Shown: positions 1 to 9,631, numbered from the stretch's first letter. The stretch: DNA of 64,000 nt from Margaritifera margaritifera (GCA_029931535.1 JAQPZY010001415.1:1-64000), one strand, 5' to 3'. Translations and numbers: made by a program. The notes: generated from the letters alone by a model not told the origin.

Positions 1-216
1 ATTCTCTAGAAAAGAAATCAAATTGCCAAAAAAATCAAGTAAAACTTTAAAAATCCCCATTTGTGTAAGAGTGAGTGCGTGCGTGCGTGTATCCATACTC
101 TAAAATAACAACACAAAAAACACTTACTTTTTTTCCATTCTGGTCTATTCTCATTTTTTTTTTTACAAAATAATTCACCATGAACATCACATAACACTCC
201 AAAAAAAGTTAATTGT

Positions 217-663
217 TCACTGTCTGTCTCTCTTGTTCTTCTTGAATTTCTTCACAGGAATCAAGGGTTCTTTTTCTTCTTCATTCTCATTGTCTTCCAT
301 CCATCTAACTTTCTTGCTTTTCTTGACGATATGTTCTTCTTCTTCTTCTAGGTTTGAAGATCCTTCGGCTTCCTCCCTCTCTGGTAGATTTTTTTCTTGT
401 TCTTTCTGAGGGCACTCCGAAGACCAATGTCCTTTTCCTTTACAATAATAACAAGTATCTTTTCATTTATCTCTGTTTTGGTTTTGACGTTGTGGACATT
501 CTGGAGCCCAATGTCCTTTCTCTTGGCAGATATAACAAGTATCTTGACTTTTATCTCGAGAGGTAGAGGAGGAGTAGTCCTTACTCTTACTGGTAGTATA
601 CTTTCGAAGGACCGTCTGCAAATCTCTCACCAAAAAAGCAATCTGTCTTCTTGACTCTTCCAT
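217..663 (-). pseudogene. CCHC zinc-knuckle protein with an in-frame TGA
   Basis: Minus-strand reading frame from an ATG at 663-661 to a TGA at 219-217, about 148 codons, interrupted once by an in-frame TGA at 465-463. It encodes two tandem CCHC zinc knuckles (CYICQEKGHWAPEC before the stop, CYYCKGKGHWSSEC after it), then an acidic Glu-rich stretch and a lysine-rich tail. Retroviral Gag-type knuckles bind single-stranded nucleic acid; here a nucleic-acid-binding role is inferred. The TGA falls exactly in the linker between the two knuckles, where the first repeat has a Ser codon. So it is either a nonsense mutation or a one- versus two-knuckle product by readthrough. The gene is divergent from the polymerase gene, with about 108 bases between the start codons. 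A TTG at 684 is in frame, but the ATG is the more likely start. Confidence 0.6.
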
Positions 664-720
664 CTTTACAGTTTGAAAGTTCAATCACAAAGACTGATTC
701 TGAAGGTAAGAAGGTCTCTC

Positions 721-728
721 TATATATA
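721..728 (+). promoter_or_regulatory. TATA box of the polymerase gene
   Basis: TATATATA lies 51 bases upstream of the polymerase ATG at 772. The same spacing, about 50-60 bases, recurs before many plus-strand genes of this provirus. Confidence 0.5.
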
Positions 729-771
729 GGTTCCTGTGTGAAACTCCATCAGATCTAAATCAGATTTCAAG

Positions 772-3700
772 ATGAAAAGATCACGCCCAATCTATGAGAA
801 ACCAGAAGAAGAAGAAGAAACGAAGAGGCCACGGCGACGAAGACATTCCGTGCCGCCTGAAACACCGCTGGCTGAACTGCTAGCTCAAGTCCATGCTAGC
901 GATTTCGAAGAAGAGATGAGTGAACCTGAAACCTTACCACCTTCTAACCGACTCAAAACAAAAACCACCACTAGAACCCCTGACCAAAAAGGACCTACTA
1001 CCGTGGCTCCTGAAAATTACTATCGGATTCGAGAGACGCAAAAAATAACCTCTCGAAAATTTAAAACCACAGCCTACACTCACACGGTTCACTTTAAAGA
1101 CTTGAAGTCCGAAGTGCCTCACGAGAAAGCGGCGGGGTTCATTAGCGATTTGTGGGGATCTGTGTTACAGAACTTGAAACGACAATGTGGAGCCAAAGAA
1201 GACGATCGATTGAGACTGGCCATCCATCACGACAATTTGAAGTCATCTGTTTGGATCGAGTTCAGCACCCCGGCAGAATTAACACCAGACAAAGTCATGT
1301 CCAAAATCGAACACGTTCAACAATCTAACGACAAGTTTACCTTCACGGATGGAAAGGCTACACTTTACATGACTCACGTTGCTCCTCCTCGAGGGAGCGG
1401 ACAAAGTAGGAAAGCGTTACTGGTGGACGATCTTCGCAGTACCAAACAGAGTGTCGTCCATATTGACAATACTCAAGACCAGATGTGTTTGGCTCGGGCC
1501 ATCGTGGTGGAGCGAACGCATGCCAACAAGAAAGAGAGCAAAGAATGGAAAAGAGCCTGGAATAACATTCGACGATCTAACAGAGTCCAACAACGAAAAG
1601 AAGCAGAACTCCTGTTACGACAAGCAGGCATCCCTAAAGACACCGTCTGTGGCATTTCTCAAATGCAACAACTTCAAGACGTCTTGGCTCCTCACTACAC
1701 GTTGAAAGTACACCCTCAAGAAGTGCGCGGAGATATGCTGTTTCGAGGCCCCGATTTTCATGAAGGAAAATACATTCACCTCTATTACCACCAAGAACAT
1801 TTCGATACCATCACTAGTATCACCGGATTTTTAGGCTACTCTTACTATTGCGAGAAATGCAACCAAGGGTTTAACAGTCGGGAGCGACACCTTCATTGCG
1901 GTAAGAGATGTCGGGGCTGTTTAGCGGACAAACCATGCCTTCCTGAACAACACCACGTCCATTGTGAGACGTGTCGACGCACTTTTGTCAGTCCCTCTTG
2001 TAACGAACAACATCGCAGGACACAAGGACACCAACAAAAATGTGCTTGCGACTTATTGAAATTGTGCTCCACGTGTGGAAACCTGATTCGCACCAATGAC
2101 CCCAAGAGCCACACTTGTACTGGAAAAAAAAGATGTAACATTTGTCAGCAGATGGTGAACTTTGATCATCGATGTTTTATTCAAAAGTACGACAAGACAG
2201 AGAAGAAAGAATTAAAGAAGAACAAGAACCAAGTGGATTTCATCTTTTTTTATTTTGAATGCATGCAAGAAACAGGCATTCACATTCCCAATTTTTGCGT
2301 GGCTCATCGGGCTTGTGAGAAGTGCATTCAAGAAACGATCCATTTTCACTGTCCTCATTGTAGTCGGATTCCAGGAGGACGTGAAAAAATCTTTCGGGGT
2401 CCTAACACTTTGTCCGAGTTTGCTGAATGGATTTTAGACCCTACCGACGACACTTGGAGCGAAGAGGACATTCAACGTTACGGAGACTGTCATCGCTATG
2501 CGACCGTCATAGCTCACAATTTCTCGGGATTCGATGGACAGTTTTTGTTAAATTATTATTTGCGACAAGGTACCGAACGCCCTGAAGTCACCATGAACGG
2601 AAAAAAACTCATCTACATGAAAGTGGGCCAAGTCAAATTCAAAGATTCCATGAGTTATTTAGCCATGCCTTTTGAGTCGAATGCCAAAAACATTTGGCAT
2701 GACAGAAATGGCCAAAGGCTATTTTCCTCACTTCTTCAACACGGAAGCTAATCAACATGCCGTCCTACCTCATTTGCCTGACCTCCATGATTACGACCCC
2801 GACGAAATGCGCCCCGAACAGCGAGAAGCCTTTCACGCTTGGTACCGCGCTCACCAGTCCGATCCATTTGACTTTCAAGAGGAAATGTTGAAGTACTGTC
2901 GATCTGATGTGGACATTTTACGGCGTTGCTGTGGAAAGTTTCGAGAGTTATTTCTAGATCACGGAGACGTCGATCCTTTGAAAGATGCGTTCACCCTACC
3001 CAAAGCCTGTTCCTTAGTGTACACCCAAAATTTCATGCCCGAGAACGAACTAGCCATCATTGACTCCAACACGTCTCTCTTTGCCAGTCGTCAATATTCG
3101 GCCAAAGCTTTACGTTGGCTCCATTACTTGTGCCAAAAAGAAGACAATTGGATACAACATGCCAGAAACGGAGGAGGAGAAAAGAAGATTGGATCTTATT
3201 CCGTGGATGGTTGGGATTTAGAAAACCTGCACACGGTGTACGAATTTCAGGGTTGCTTGTTTCACGGATGTCCTACCTGTTATCCTGATCGAGACATGAA
3301 AAGTCCTTATTCAGACTCTACCATGGAACAGTTGTACGAACGCACTTACCAACGACGACTCAAGTTAGAAAGTCAAGGATACCAAGTGGTTGAAATGTGG
3401 GAGCACGACTACGATCGACGTTTGAAAACCGATCCTGAATTTAAGAGCATCACCGAAAGTTACGACATGGCCGACATCGAACCTTTGGATCCGCGCCACA
3501 GTTTATTTGGAGGACGAACCAATGCCACTCGCTTGCTGTACAACGTAGACGAATCCAAAGGAGAAGAAATCAAATACATCGACGTGTGTTCTTTGTATCC
3601 TTGGGTGTGTAAATATGCTCGTTTTCCAACCGGACACCCAGAAATCTTGACAGAACACATCGATGTGCAACACATTCGTCAATACGAAGGATTGATCAAA

Positions 3701-4922
3701 TGTAAAGTCTTACCTCCGACCAACTTGTACAACCCCATCTTACCTCACCATTGCCAAGGAAAACTGATGTTTCCTTTATGTCGTACGTGTGCCGAAACAT
3801 GCAACCAAGATCACCCCTGTCACCACACGGAGGAAGAACGATCTTTGACAGGAACATGGGTCAGCGCCGAATTGTTTCGAGCTCTGGATCGAGGATACCG
3901 TTTGTTGAAAGTGTATCTGGCACTTTCCAACCACATCACAATACCAAAAGGACGACGCCACGAATCATCCAGGCATTTTCTCGGGGTACGTCAACCAGTT
4001 TCTCAAACTCAAACAAGAAGCCAGCGGCTATCAGTCGTGGTGTCAGACTCCCGAAGACCAAGTTCGATTCAAAGAAGAGTACCGTGACATCGAAGGCATC
4101 ACTTTGGAAGACGTCGAAAAGAACGAAGGAAAAAGATCGTTTGCCAAAGTCATGCTCAATTGTTTGTGGGGAAAAATGGCCCAACGACCCATCTTAACCA
4201 AAACGGAATACGTGACCGATCCTTATCGCTACCTTCAACTGGTGGACGACAAAAGTGTACTAGTCAAACACGTCGAAATCGTCCGTGATGATTTTATCTT
4301 AGTCAATTTCGAAGAAGAACCCAAGTTTGTAAAACCCGACAAGTTTAGCAACGTAGTCATTGCCGCCTACGTGACAGCCCATGCTCGTTTGAAGTTGTAC
4401 GACGAAGCTTTAGAAGTCTTGGGAGATCGTGTCCTGTACTTTGACACCGACAGTTGCATGTACATCCATCGACTCGGTTGCCCATACCCTACCATTCAAG
4501 GAGATCGTTTAGGAGCCTGGACAGACGAGCACCCTCAAGACACCATCCTGAGTTTTGCCAGCGGTGGCCCTAAAAATTACGGTTACCGATACCGAGACCC
4601 ACAAGGACAATTTCACACCCAATGCAAAGTCAAAGGATTAACCCTCAACTATCGAACCAGCCAAGTGGTTAACTTTGAGGTTTTGAAAAATGTTTTGCTG
4701 TCTGGACAAGTGGAAGCCTTTCGAGTGCACACGTTAGAACCTCACAAGATCGTACGGTTACCTAATCACCAAATTGTCACTCGTCCTTTACAAAAAGTGT
4801 ACCAAATCGTGTACTAGAAGCGAGTGAGACTTCCAGACCACACCACTTTGCCTTACGGACACGCCGATCTGCAGTATAAAAAAGGGCACCCCCTTGAACA
4901 GAAAAGCCAACACCAAGATTGA
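772..4922 (+). pseudogene. Protein-primed family B DNA polymerase of a Polinton/adintovirus, broken
   Basis: Replicative polymerase of the provirus. The N-terminus is basic. A Cys/His-rich zinc-binding region (about 1850-2200) is followed by the 3'-5' exonuclease domain (Exo I near 2245, Exo II HNFSGFDG near 2514). The polymerase domain has motif A (DVCSLYP near 3582), motif B (KVMLNCLWGK near 4147) and motif C (YFDTDS near 4440). This layout is typical of Polinton and adintovirus PolB. The copy is broken. Frame changes occur near 2672-2690 and near 3914-3918. A TAG at 4815-4817 is followed in the same frame by about 34 codons with a family-like tail ending at TGA 4920-4922. In Exo I the catalytic Asp of the usual FDFE is Tyr (codon 2251-2253). 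The start ATG sits 51 bases after a TATA box. Identification is firm; function of this copy is unlikely. Confidence 0.92.
4875..4880 (+). promoter_or_regulatory. TATA box for the first BIR gene
   Basis: TATAAAAAAGGG inside the 3' tail of the polymerase frame, 50 bases upstream of the ATG at 4925. Confidence 0.5.
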
Positions 4923-4924
4923 CG

Positions 4925-5314
4925 ATGACTTCAACACCGTGTGATTAACCCACTGTAGACCTCAAGTTGAAAGAATACAAATTTCCCGTGGTCTTGCCTG
5001 ACTATTGTGATTGTGCCAGTCGATTGAACACGTTCAAAAAATGGCCTAAATGGCATGGATTACCGACTTCCAATTCTTTAGCCAGAGCAGGATTTGTCTA
5101 CTTTGGACAGGGAAACAAAGTGAAATGTTTCAGTTGTGGTGTAACCATTTACATGAACCCTAAAAATTCAGCTATCCTGGAACATATCAGATGGTCTCCA
5201 AACTGTGCTTACCTTTCTTTGGAGTTTCCACCGATTACATTACAGTACTTTGCGGATGGTACAATCGACAGGTATAAAAAAAGGAACCACTTCCATTCTG
5301 ACTTTCAACGTTGA
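4925..5314 (+). pseudogene. BIR-domain (IAP-like) protein 1, early nonsense codon
   Basis: Single BIR (baculovirus IAP repeat) domain. The zinc ligands are seen in KCFSCG...LEHIRWSPNC as C-x2-C-x15-H-x6-C, preceded by the usual helical part ending LARAGFVYFGQG. BIR domains bind caspases or IAP antagonists, so an anti-apoptotic role is inferred. No RING finger follows. The ATG at 4925 is 50 bases from a TATA box, but codon 8 is TAA (4946-4948). The frame is then open to 5314 with no other upstream ATG, so this copy is probably dead unless a near-cognate start is used. The canonical Trp between the second Cys and the His is missing and the spacing is one residue short, unlike the next gene. Tandem paralogue of the gene at 5335. 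Confidence 0.75.
5273..5279 (+). promoter_or_regulatory. TATA box for the second BIR gene
   Basis: TATAAAA followed by an A-run and GG, inside the 3' end of the first BIR frame and 62 bases before the ATG at 5335. Confidence 0.5.
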
Positions 5315-5334
5315 CCGAGCAAGAAGAAAAAAAG

Positions 5335-5940
5335 ATGAGTAATTTTGTCATCCTCCCACCAAAGATGAATAAGAATACTCATGCCACCCACCCACCAAGG
5401 GAGAAATCTAGTGTGAACTCCAAGTGCCATCACGACTTGGAGTGCGATGCAGTGCCATGCGACGAGACGGATTCCGTACGCTTTGGCATCGGCGATTCAC
5501 ACGATCAGACGGATGCCGTACGCTTGGACATCGTCGATGCTGTGCGTGTGCCTCACCGTCCCTCTAGAGATGCAGGACCTCCTTTCTTCTTTATTGGGAA
5601 AAATGCTAAACGTACCTGTGAATGTCATAAAGAATTGACGATACCTGTGGCTTTGCCTGGCTATTCCAAGTATGAAAGGCGACTCCAGACGTTCCAAGAC
5701 AAGTGGCCTAAATATCTACTACAATCAACTACTGACAAAGCTTTAGCCAGATCTGGATTTATCTACTTGGGAGAAGGAGATAAAGTTCAGTGTTTCAGTT
5801 GCGGTGTGAGACTTCACCAATGGGAGCCTACCGACTCAGCTTACATTGAACATGCCAGATGGTCTCCGCACTGTCAGTTCTTACCTTTAGTGGCCTTAGA
5901 AGAGTACGGGTTCTACGAGCCAGATGCCAAGAAGAAGTAA
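5335..5940 (+). CDS. BIR-domain (IAP-like) protein 2, intact
   Basis: 201 residues, ATG 5335 to TAA 5940. Residues 1-95 are a low-complexity region with an imperfect internal duplication (DETDSVRFGIGDSHD / DQTDAVRLDIVD). Residues about 100-185 are a BIR domain with canonical zinc ligands C153, C156, H173 and C180 (C-x2-C-x16-H-x6-C) and the expected Gly and Trp. No RING or CARD is present. Viral IAP-like proteins with one BIR usually block caspases or sequester IAP antagonists; that role here is inferred. It follows the broken BIR gene directly, with its TATA box inside that gene, so the pair arose by tandem duplication and only this copy stayed open. Confidence 0.8.
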   Translation: MSNFVILPPKMNKNTHATHPPREKSSVNSKCHHDLECDAVPCDETDSVRFGIGDSHDQTDAVRLDIVDAVRVPHRPSRDAGPPFFFIGKNAKRTCECHKELTIPVALPGYSKYERRLQTFQDKWPKYLLQSTTDKALARSGFIYLGEGDKVQCFSCGVRLHQWEPTDSAYIEHARWSPHCQFLPLVALEEYGFYEPDAKKK

Positions 5941-5941
5941 C

Positions 5942-6112
5942 ATGTCGGATGATACTTTACAATGGTACATTCGTGGTTTACCTTTGGAGTTGCTAGAACA
6001 CATTTACAGAGAATGGGTTCAGATACAAGTGAAACGTAAAGAACAGTTACATCCTTTACGACATACATGTTTTAACCATTGGCATCTGAATTTTATAAAA
6101 AATACTGATTAG
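5942..6112 (+). CDS. Small F-box-like protein
   Basis: 56 residues from ATG 5942, whose A directly follows a single base after the BIR stop, to TAG 6112. Residues 9-45 (IRGLPLELLEHIYREWVQIQ and onward to CFNHW) resemble an F-box: LPxELL, a helix, then a Cys and Trp near the end. F-box proteins bridge substrates to Skp1-Cullin ubiquitin ligases. The same motif recurs twice in the next frame. Downstream DNA at 6118-6195 in another frame reads as a possible degraded extension, so the gene may be truncated. The F-box call rests on pattern only. Confidence 0.4.
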   Translation: MSDDTLQWYIRGLPLELLEHIYREWVQIQVKRKEQLHPLRHTCFNHWHLNFIKNTD

Positions 6113-6196
6113 TACCAAGATATTCAAATGGTCAGACATTCATGAAGGACTAGAAGACCACTTTAAGAGTTTGGAATCACCACCTACAATGTTTCA

Positions 6197-6832
6197 GTGA
6201 TCCATAGAATTCGATGGAACGAAGTGAAGGAAAAAAATGTGACCAACAGACCAGAATACCAAAAACTTTTACTAGAAGTGTCACCTCAAGACGAAACGTC
6301 TTTACGTCGACTGACGTGTAATACGGTTCTTCTCACTGATCATCTTAGACATCCTTTACCCACCGATTCCATTTGGCTAAAGTGTGAGTATTTTGTCACG
6401 AAGAAGACTAGTTCAGAAAATCGCATTCGTGACTTGCCTTCGAAGTTGCGAGTACGAATTTACAAAGAGTTGGTCCAGATCCAAGTGAAACGCAAACTCA
6501 AAGTCATTCCTCGATTTTTAAACTATTGCTACTTCCACCGTATCAGAAGTCTGATTCTGGAGAGAAACTATCACCGCTATCGTGAAGAACACAAAGGAGA
6601 GTTACTTCTTTCCAAGTCGGAAACTTTACCAGAGTACATTCGTGGTTTGCCTTTGAAGGTGCGAGAACGCATTTACCGAGAGTTTGTCAAGATACAAGTG
6701 AAACACAAACTCAAAGTCATTTCTCGATTTTTAAGGTATGTTTACTTCCAAACTGTCAGAAGAAAGATTCTGGAGAAAACCTTTCATTGTAGAATCCCTG
6801 GAATAGTCTATCACAAAAGAACCTGGATATAA
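6197..6832 (+). CDS. Protein with two tandem F-box-like repeats
   Basis: Open frame of about 211 codons ending at TAA 6832. No ATG opens it: the first in-frame start-like codon is GTG 6197 and the frame is closed upstream by TAA 6164, so the 5' end may be lost. Residues 1-45 (RWNEVKEKNVTNRPEYQKLL) resemble the N-terminus of the next gene product (PWKEVNDRVQTLEDYKHLI). Two repeats of about 55 residues follow (IRDLPSKLRVRIYKELVQIQ and IRGLPLKVRERIYREFVKIQ), homologous to the small protein at 5942 and F-box-like in outline. Placed next to BIR genes, a role in host ubiquitin or apoptosis control is possible but unproven. Confidence 0.5.
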   Translation: MIHRIRWNEVKEKNVTNRPEYQKLLLEVSPQDETSLRRLTCNTVLLTDHLRHPLPTDSIWLKCEYFVTKKTSSENRIRDLPSKLRVRIYKELVQIQVKRKLKVIPRFLNYCYFHRIRSLILERNYHRYREEHKGELLLSKSETLPEYIRGLPLKVRERIYREFVKIQVKHKLKVISRFLRYVYFQTVRRKILEKTFHCRIPGIVYHKRTWI

Positions 6833-6835
6833 AAA
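6828..6835 (+). promoter_or_regulatory. TATA box overlapping a stop codon
   Basis: TATAAAAA overlaps the TAA stop (6830-6832) of the upstream frame and lies 59 bases before the ATG at 6887. A second TATAAAA at 6873 is only 14 bases from that ATG. Confidence 0.5.
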
Positions 6836-6886
6836 CCCGCCACAAAAGATACCCACCTTGGGAATCTCACCCTATAAAATCTCACC

Positions 6887-7435
6887 ATGCCTGATCTGTG
6901 GTCTTCACTCGTGAAACTGATTCCGTGGAAGGAAGTCAACGATCGTGTTCAGACCTTAGAGGATTATAAACACTTGATACAAGAACTGTTTCCATTGAAT
7001 TTTGGACGCTATGCAGTGTGTGTGTTAGTGACTACCTTTCTTGGATTTCGTTTTCCAGGACATTCGTTGTGGAGTATTTTTGAGGATCAGTGTTTGTCTT
7101 GGATTATTTTGGAGGACCCGTGGTTGTTTTGGACTATTTTGATGACCCATCAAAAAAAAAAAAAAAACATGACCATTCATGCTTTATCGGTACACGAAAG
7201 ACAAATTGTACTCAAAGTGTTGAGAGTGGTGATGAAGACAAGTGGTGTACCTCCGTGTGAAGAAGACATTAGTCAAACTTTATCTACCTTTGACACGTTT
7301 CAAGAAGTGTGTATTGCTAGTGAGTTACACCAACAACTTACCGATTGTAAAGATGTACGTGACTGGAGAAAAATTGGTTTCGATGCTTGGCTACAAGAAG
7401 TGGCTCAGTTTGCCAAAGATCTGGCACGTCACTAA
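6887..7435 (+). CDS. Uncharacterised 182-residue protein sharing an N-terminal domain with its neighbour
   Basis: ATG 6887 to TAA 7435. Residues 1-40 share a pattern with the start of the preceding frame (Trp-x-Glu-Val, then Tyr-x-x-Leu). Residues about 43-95 are hydrophobic and include two imperfect copies of a WxIF/WxIL-type unit, reflecting a short tandem DNA repeat at 7065-7145. A 16-base A run at about 7152-7167 encodes QKKKKN, then an internal ATG (7169) starts a more ordinary helical segment of about 88 residues. The A run is a frameshift hotspot. The protein may really be two genes, or start at 7169. I do not recognise a family. Confidence 0.5.
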   Translation: MPDLWSSLVKLIPWKEVNDRVQTLEDYKHLIQELFPLNFGRYAVCVLVTTFLGFRFPGHSLWSIFEDQCLSWIILEDPWLFWTILMTHQKKKKNMTIHALSVHERQIVLKVLRVVMKTSGVPPCEEDISQTLSTFDTFQEVCIASELHQQLTDCKDVRDWRKIGFDAWLQEVAQFAKDLARH

Positions 7436-7473
7436 GTTTCCTAAAGTGCAATGGGAACCTAAGTAAAAAAAAA

Positions 7474-7755
7474 ATGACCTTAGAAACCATCCTGGAAGAA
7501 GAAGAACCTGACACAGCAGAGAAAGACCACACCGTCGTCGTCGTCCAAATACAACCCTCTGAGGAACATTTTTCCAAAACAAAGACGACCAGAAGAATAC
7601 TACCACCAGTGCCTGGACCTTCCATTCCTAGGACAGTGTTTTGTTCTTGTTGTACATTTACTTGTTTGTACAGAACTTTAATTCTTTTAGTGGTAGCCTT
7701 AATCTTGTACCTCACCATTTTTGCCGTTTGCATTTTTGTCCTTCATGACTTGTAA
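7474..7755 (+). CDS. Small tail-anchored membrane protein
   Basis: 93 residues from ATG 7474 to TAA 7755. The N-terminal half is acidic and hydrophilic. A Cys-rich stretch (residues about 53-62, VFCSCCTFTC) precedes a strongly hydrophobic segment (about 66-92, TLILLVVALILYLTIFAVCI), then the C-terminus. This predicts a single membrane span with the N-terminus cytosolic, and possible palmitoylation of the Cys cluster. Small membrane proteins are common in this virus group. No family assigned. AATAAA signals follow at 7790 and 7796. Confidence 0.6.
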   Translation: MTLETILEEEEPDTAEKDHTVVVVQIQPSEEHFSKTKTTRRILPPVPGPSIPRTVFCSCCTFTCLYRTLILLVVALILYLTIFAVCIFVLHDL

Positions 7756-7789
7756 AATATGTTTTTGTTTGTTTGTTTGTTTTTGAAAA

Positions 7790-7801
7790 AATAAAAATAA
7801 A
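7790..7801 (+). terminator. Overlapping polyadenylation signals
   Basis: Two AATAAA hexamers (7790-7795 and 7796-7801) lie just after the small membrane protein gene and just before the TATA box of the ATPase gene. Confidence 0.5.
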
Positions 7802-7814
7802 CGTGTATGAAACG

Positions 7815-7820
7815 TATAAA
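7815..7820 (+). promoter_or_regulatory. TATA box of the ATPase gene
   Basis: TATAAA abuts the ATG at 7823 but is 56 bases from the in-frame ATG at 7871. The usual spacing in this provirus therefore argues for 7871 as the real start. Confidence 0.5.
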
Positions 7821-7870
7821 AAATGTCTTGGGTCTTTTGTCTTCTTCTCAAAAATCTTCCTACCTCAGTC

Positions 7871-8611
7871 ATGGCTACATCTTCTTCTGCCTCGTCTGCC
7901 TCTTCTACTTCCTCTGTGGTCAAAGCGATTGACGAAAAGTTAGATCGTCCCAGTTGGGACGCTTTGTATCTGCGCCATCCCTTTAACATGTTGATTGCTG
8001 GACCCAGTGGTTCAGGCAAAACCGAATTTGTCAAACGTTTGATCGAACACAAATCTCATTTGTTCGATCGTCCACCTCAACGTATCCTGTGGCGTTACAA
8101 AGAGTGGCAATCGTCTTACACTTTATTGAAAGAAAGTCAAGGAGAAGCCATTTCGTTTGTAGAAGGCATCCTTCGCGAAGACGATGGGATCGTGTCTGAC
8201 GTGAGTCAAACACATCTGGTCATCTTTGACGACATGTTAGGAGAAGACGAAGAAGAAATTAAACTTTGGTTTACACGAAAAGGACACCATCGAAATGCCA
8301 GCATCATTTACATTACTCAAAATTTATTTCAACAAAGTAAAGCCCATCGTACCATCAGTCTCAACTCTCATTACGTGGTGTTGTTTAAAAGCCCCAGAGA
8401 CAAATCTCAAGTGCAAGTGTTAGCCAAATAGTTAGGCACTCCTTGGTTGAATTATGCGTACGACGATGCCACTCAAACACCTCATGCGTATTAACTAATT
8501 GACTTAAAACCGACCACTCCCGACTATTTGAGATTTCTTGCCCACTTGTTTCACCACTGGTGCCAAGAAGGAGGTCCTTTCATTTACACGTCCCCTTCAG
8601 TCACACTCTGA
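7871..8611 (+). pseudogene. FtsK/HerA-type genome-packaging ATPase, in-frame stops near the C-terminus
   Basis: DNA-packaging ATPase of the A32/HerA-FtsK class found in Polintons. A Ser-rich start is followed by the P-loop GPSGSGKT (8000-8023), then Walker B LVIFDD (8216-8233) and the family motif TRKGHHRNASIIYITQN. The frame stops at TAG 8429-8431, reads on for 20 codons to TAA 8492-8494, then continues to TGA 8609-8611. The segments after the stops (ending YAYDDAT and starting LIDLKP) look like the normal family C-terminus, so both stops are nonsense mutations. An upstream ATG at 7823 is in frame, but 7871 fits the TATA spacing. ATP-binding residues are intact. Identification is firm. Confidence 0.88.
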
Positions 8612-8626
8612 AGAAAAAAACTATAA

Positions 8627-9581
8627 AAACATCTACTACGTCATTTCTGTCTCACAGTCTTCGAGATTACTTCCTTTCAATCTCATCCTCCTGCTAAATT
8701 GATTCGTGCCTTGTATGGCATCAGTCGCGAAAAAAATGCACAAGTCCGTGCTCATTTGTTAGAAGCTAGTCTTAAAGAAGTGTTACGATGGTTTACTTTG
8801 ACGGCACGTCAATTACTGCAAGGCATCATTCACATCCCTCGTCAAACTCAACGTTTTTTTTCAAAAACATAAAGGGGCGTTGTCACAACTAGCAGATCCT
8901 AGAATCGATCCACGGACTAAAAAACAAATCATTTTAACCCCTGGAGGGAGCGGTGCTTTAGGAGAGGTTATGATTCGTTCCCTTTTGAAATGGGATCCTA
9001 ATGCCCAAGCCAAAAAACCCAAAACACCAAAAAAGAAGAAAAGTCCCAAAAAGAAAGCCACAAAAAAGAAAAGCCCTAAAAAGAAAGCCCCCAAGAAAAA
9101 GAAGAAAAGTTCTGCCAAGAAGAAGAAAACACCCACCACTGCAAGGAGCCGCAAGAGAGGTTCTGCTGCCAGGACGCAAACGTACACCCGCAAGACACCA
9201 CCACCACAGCCAGCAGTGACGAGGTCTCCTTTTGCGTCCACTTCTTCGTCTTTTTCACCACCCTTCATGATCATGATGCCTGCCAAACCGGACTTAAGAC
9301 AAGTGTTTCCTAATTTGATGCAAAAATGGAAACCCATTTCGAAAGTCACCACGTCGGGACCCTCGACTTCGGCTGATCTAGCCATGGCAGCGGCCGCGAA
9401 CAAAGTACCGTCCCCTAAAACCAAAGTCCAAGAAAGTACCGGCGTGTTACAAAGTTTAGTGGATTTATCCAAAGAAGAATTGAGACGATTTAGTCCATTG
9501 AAAACACCTCAACGTCGAGTGAGGCCTGTCATGAAGATGGTACGTCGTGCAGACAATCAGTGGAGACGTGTTCCAGTATAA
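8627..9581 (+). pseudogene. Lysine-rich core-like DNA-binding protein, frameshifted
   Basis: Two frames joined at a run of eight T (8854-8861). The first is open from 8627 with no ATG and stops at TAA 8870; the second continues in another frame to TAA 9581. The upstream part is helical (AKLIRALYGISREK... through LQGIIHIP). After the break comes a segment containing PGGSGALGEVMIRSLL. Next is a tract at 9001-9200 with repeated SPKKK/APKKK units like an H1 tail, then a Pro/Ser-rich region and an Arg-rich C-terminus. A genome-condensing core protein, analogous to adenovirus core proteins, is the best guess. A TATA-like element at 8622 would place the start near 8672-8680, where no ATG remains. 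Confidence 0.6.
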
Positions 9582-9583
9582 AA
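9577..9583 (+). promoter_or_regulatory. TATA box overlapping a stop codon
   Basis: TATAAAA overlaps the TAA (9579-9581) of the lysine-rich gene and lies 55 bases before the ATG at 9632. Confidence 0.5.
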
Positions 9584-9631
9584 TAGAAGGGTGACCTGAA
9601 AGAGACTTCAGACTTATTCCTAACCTCTAAG

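Noticed and set aside
8861..9472. 203-codon minus-strand hydrophobic frame
   Set aside because: Mirror of the Lys-rich tract: the complement of AAA/AAG codons gives Phe and Leu. The plus strand has the family-like protein.
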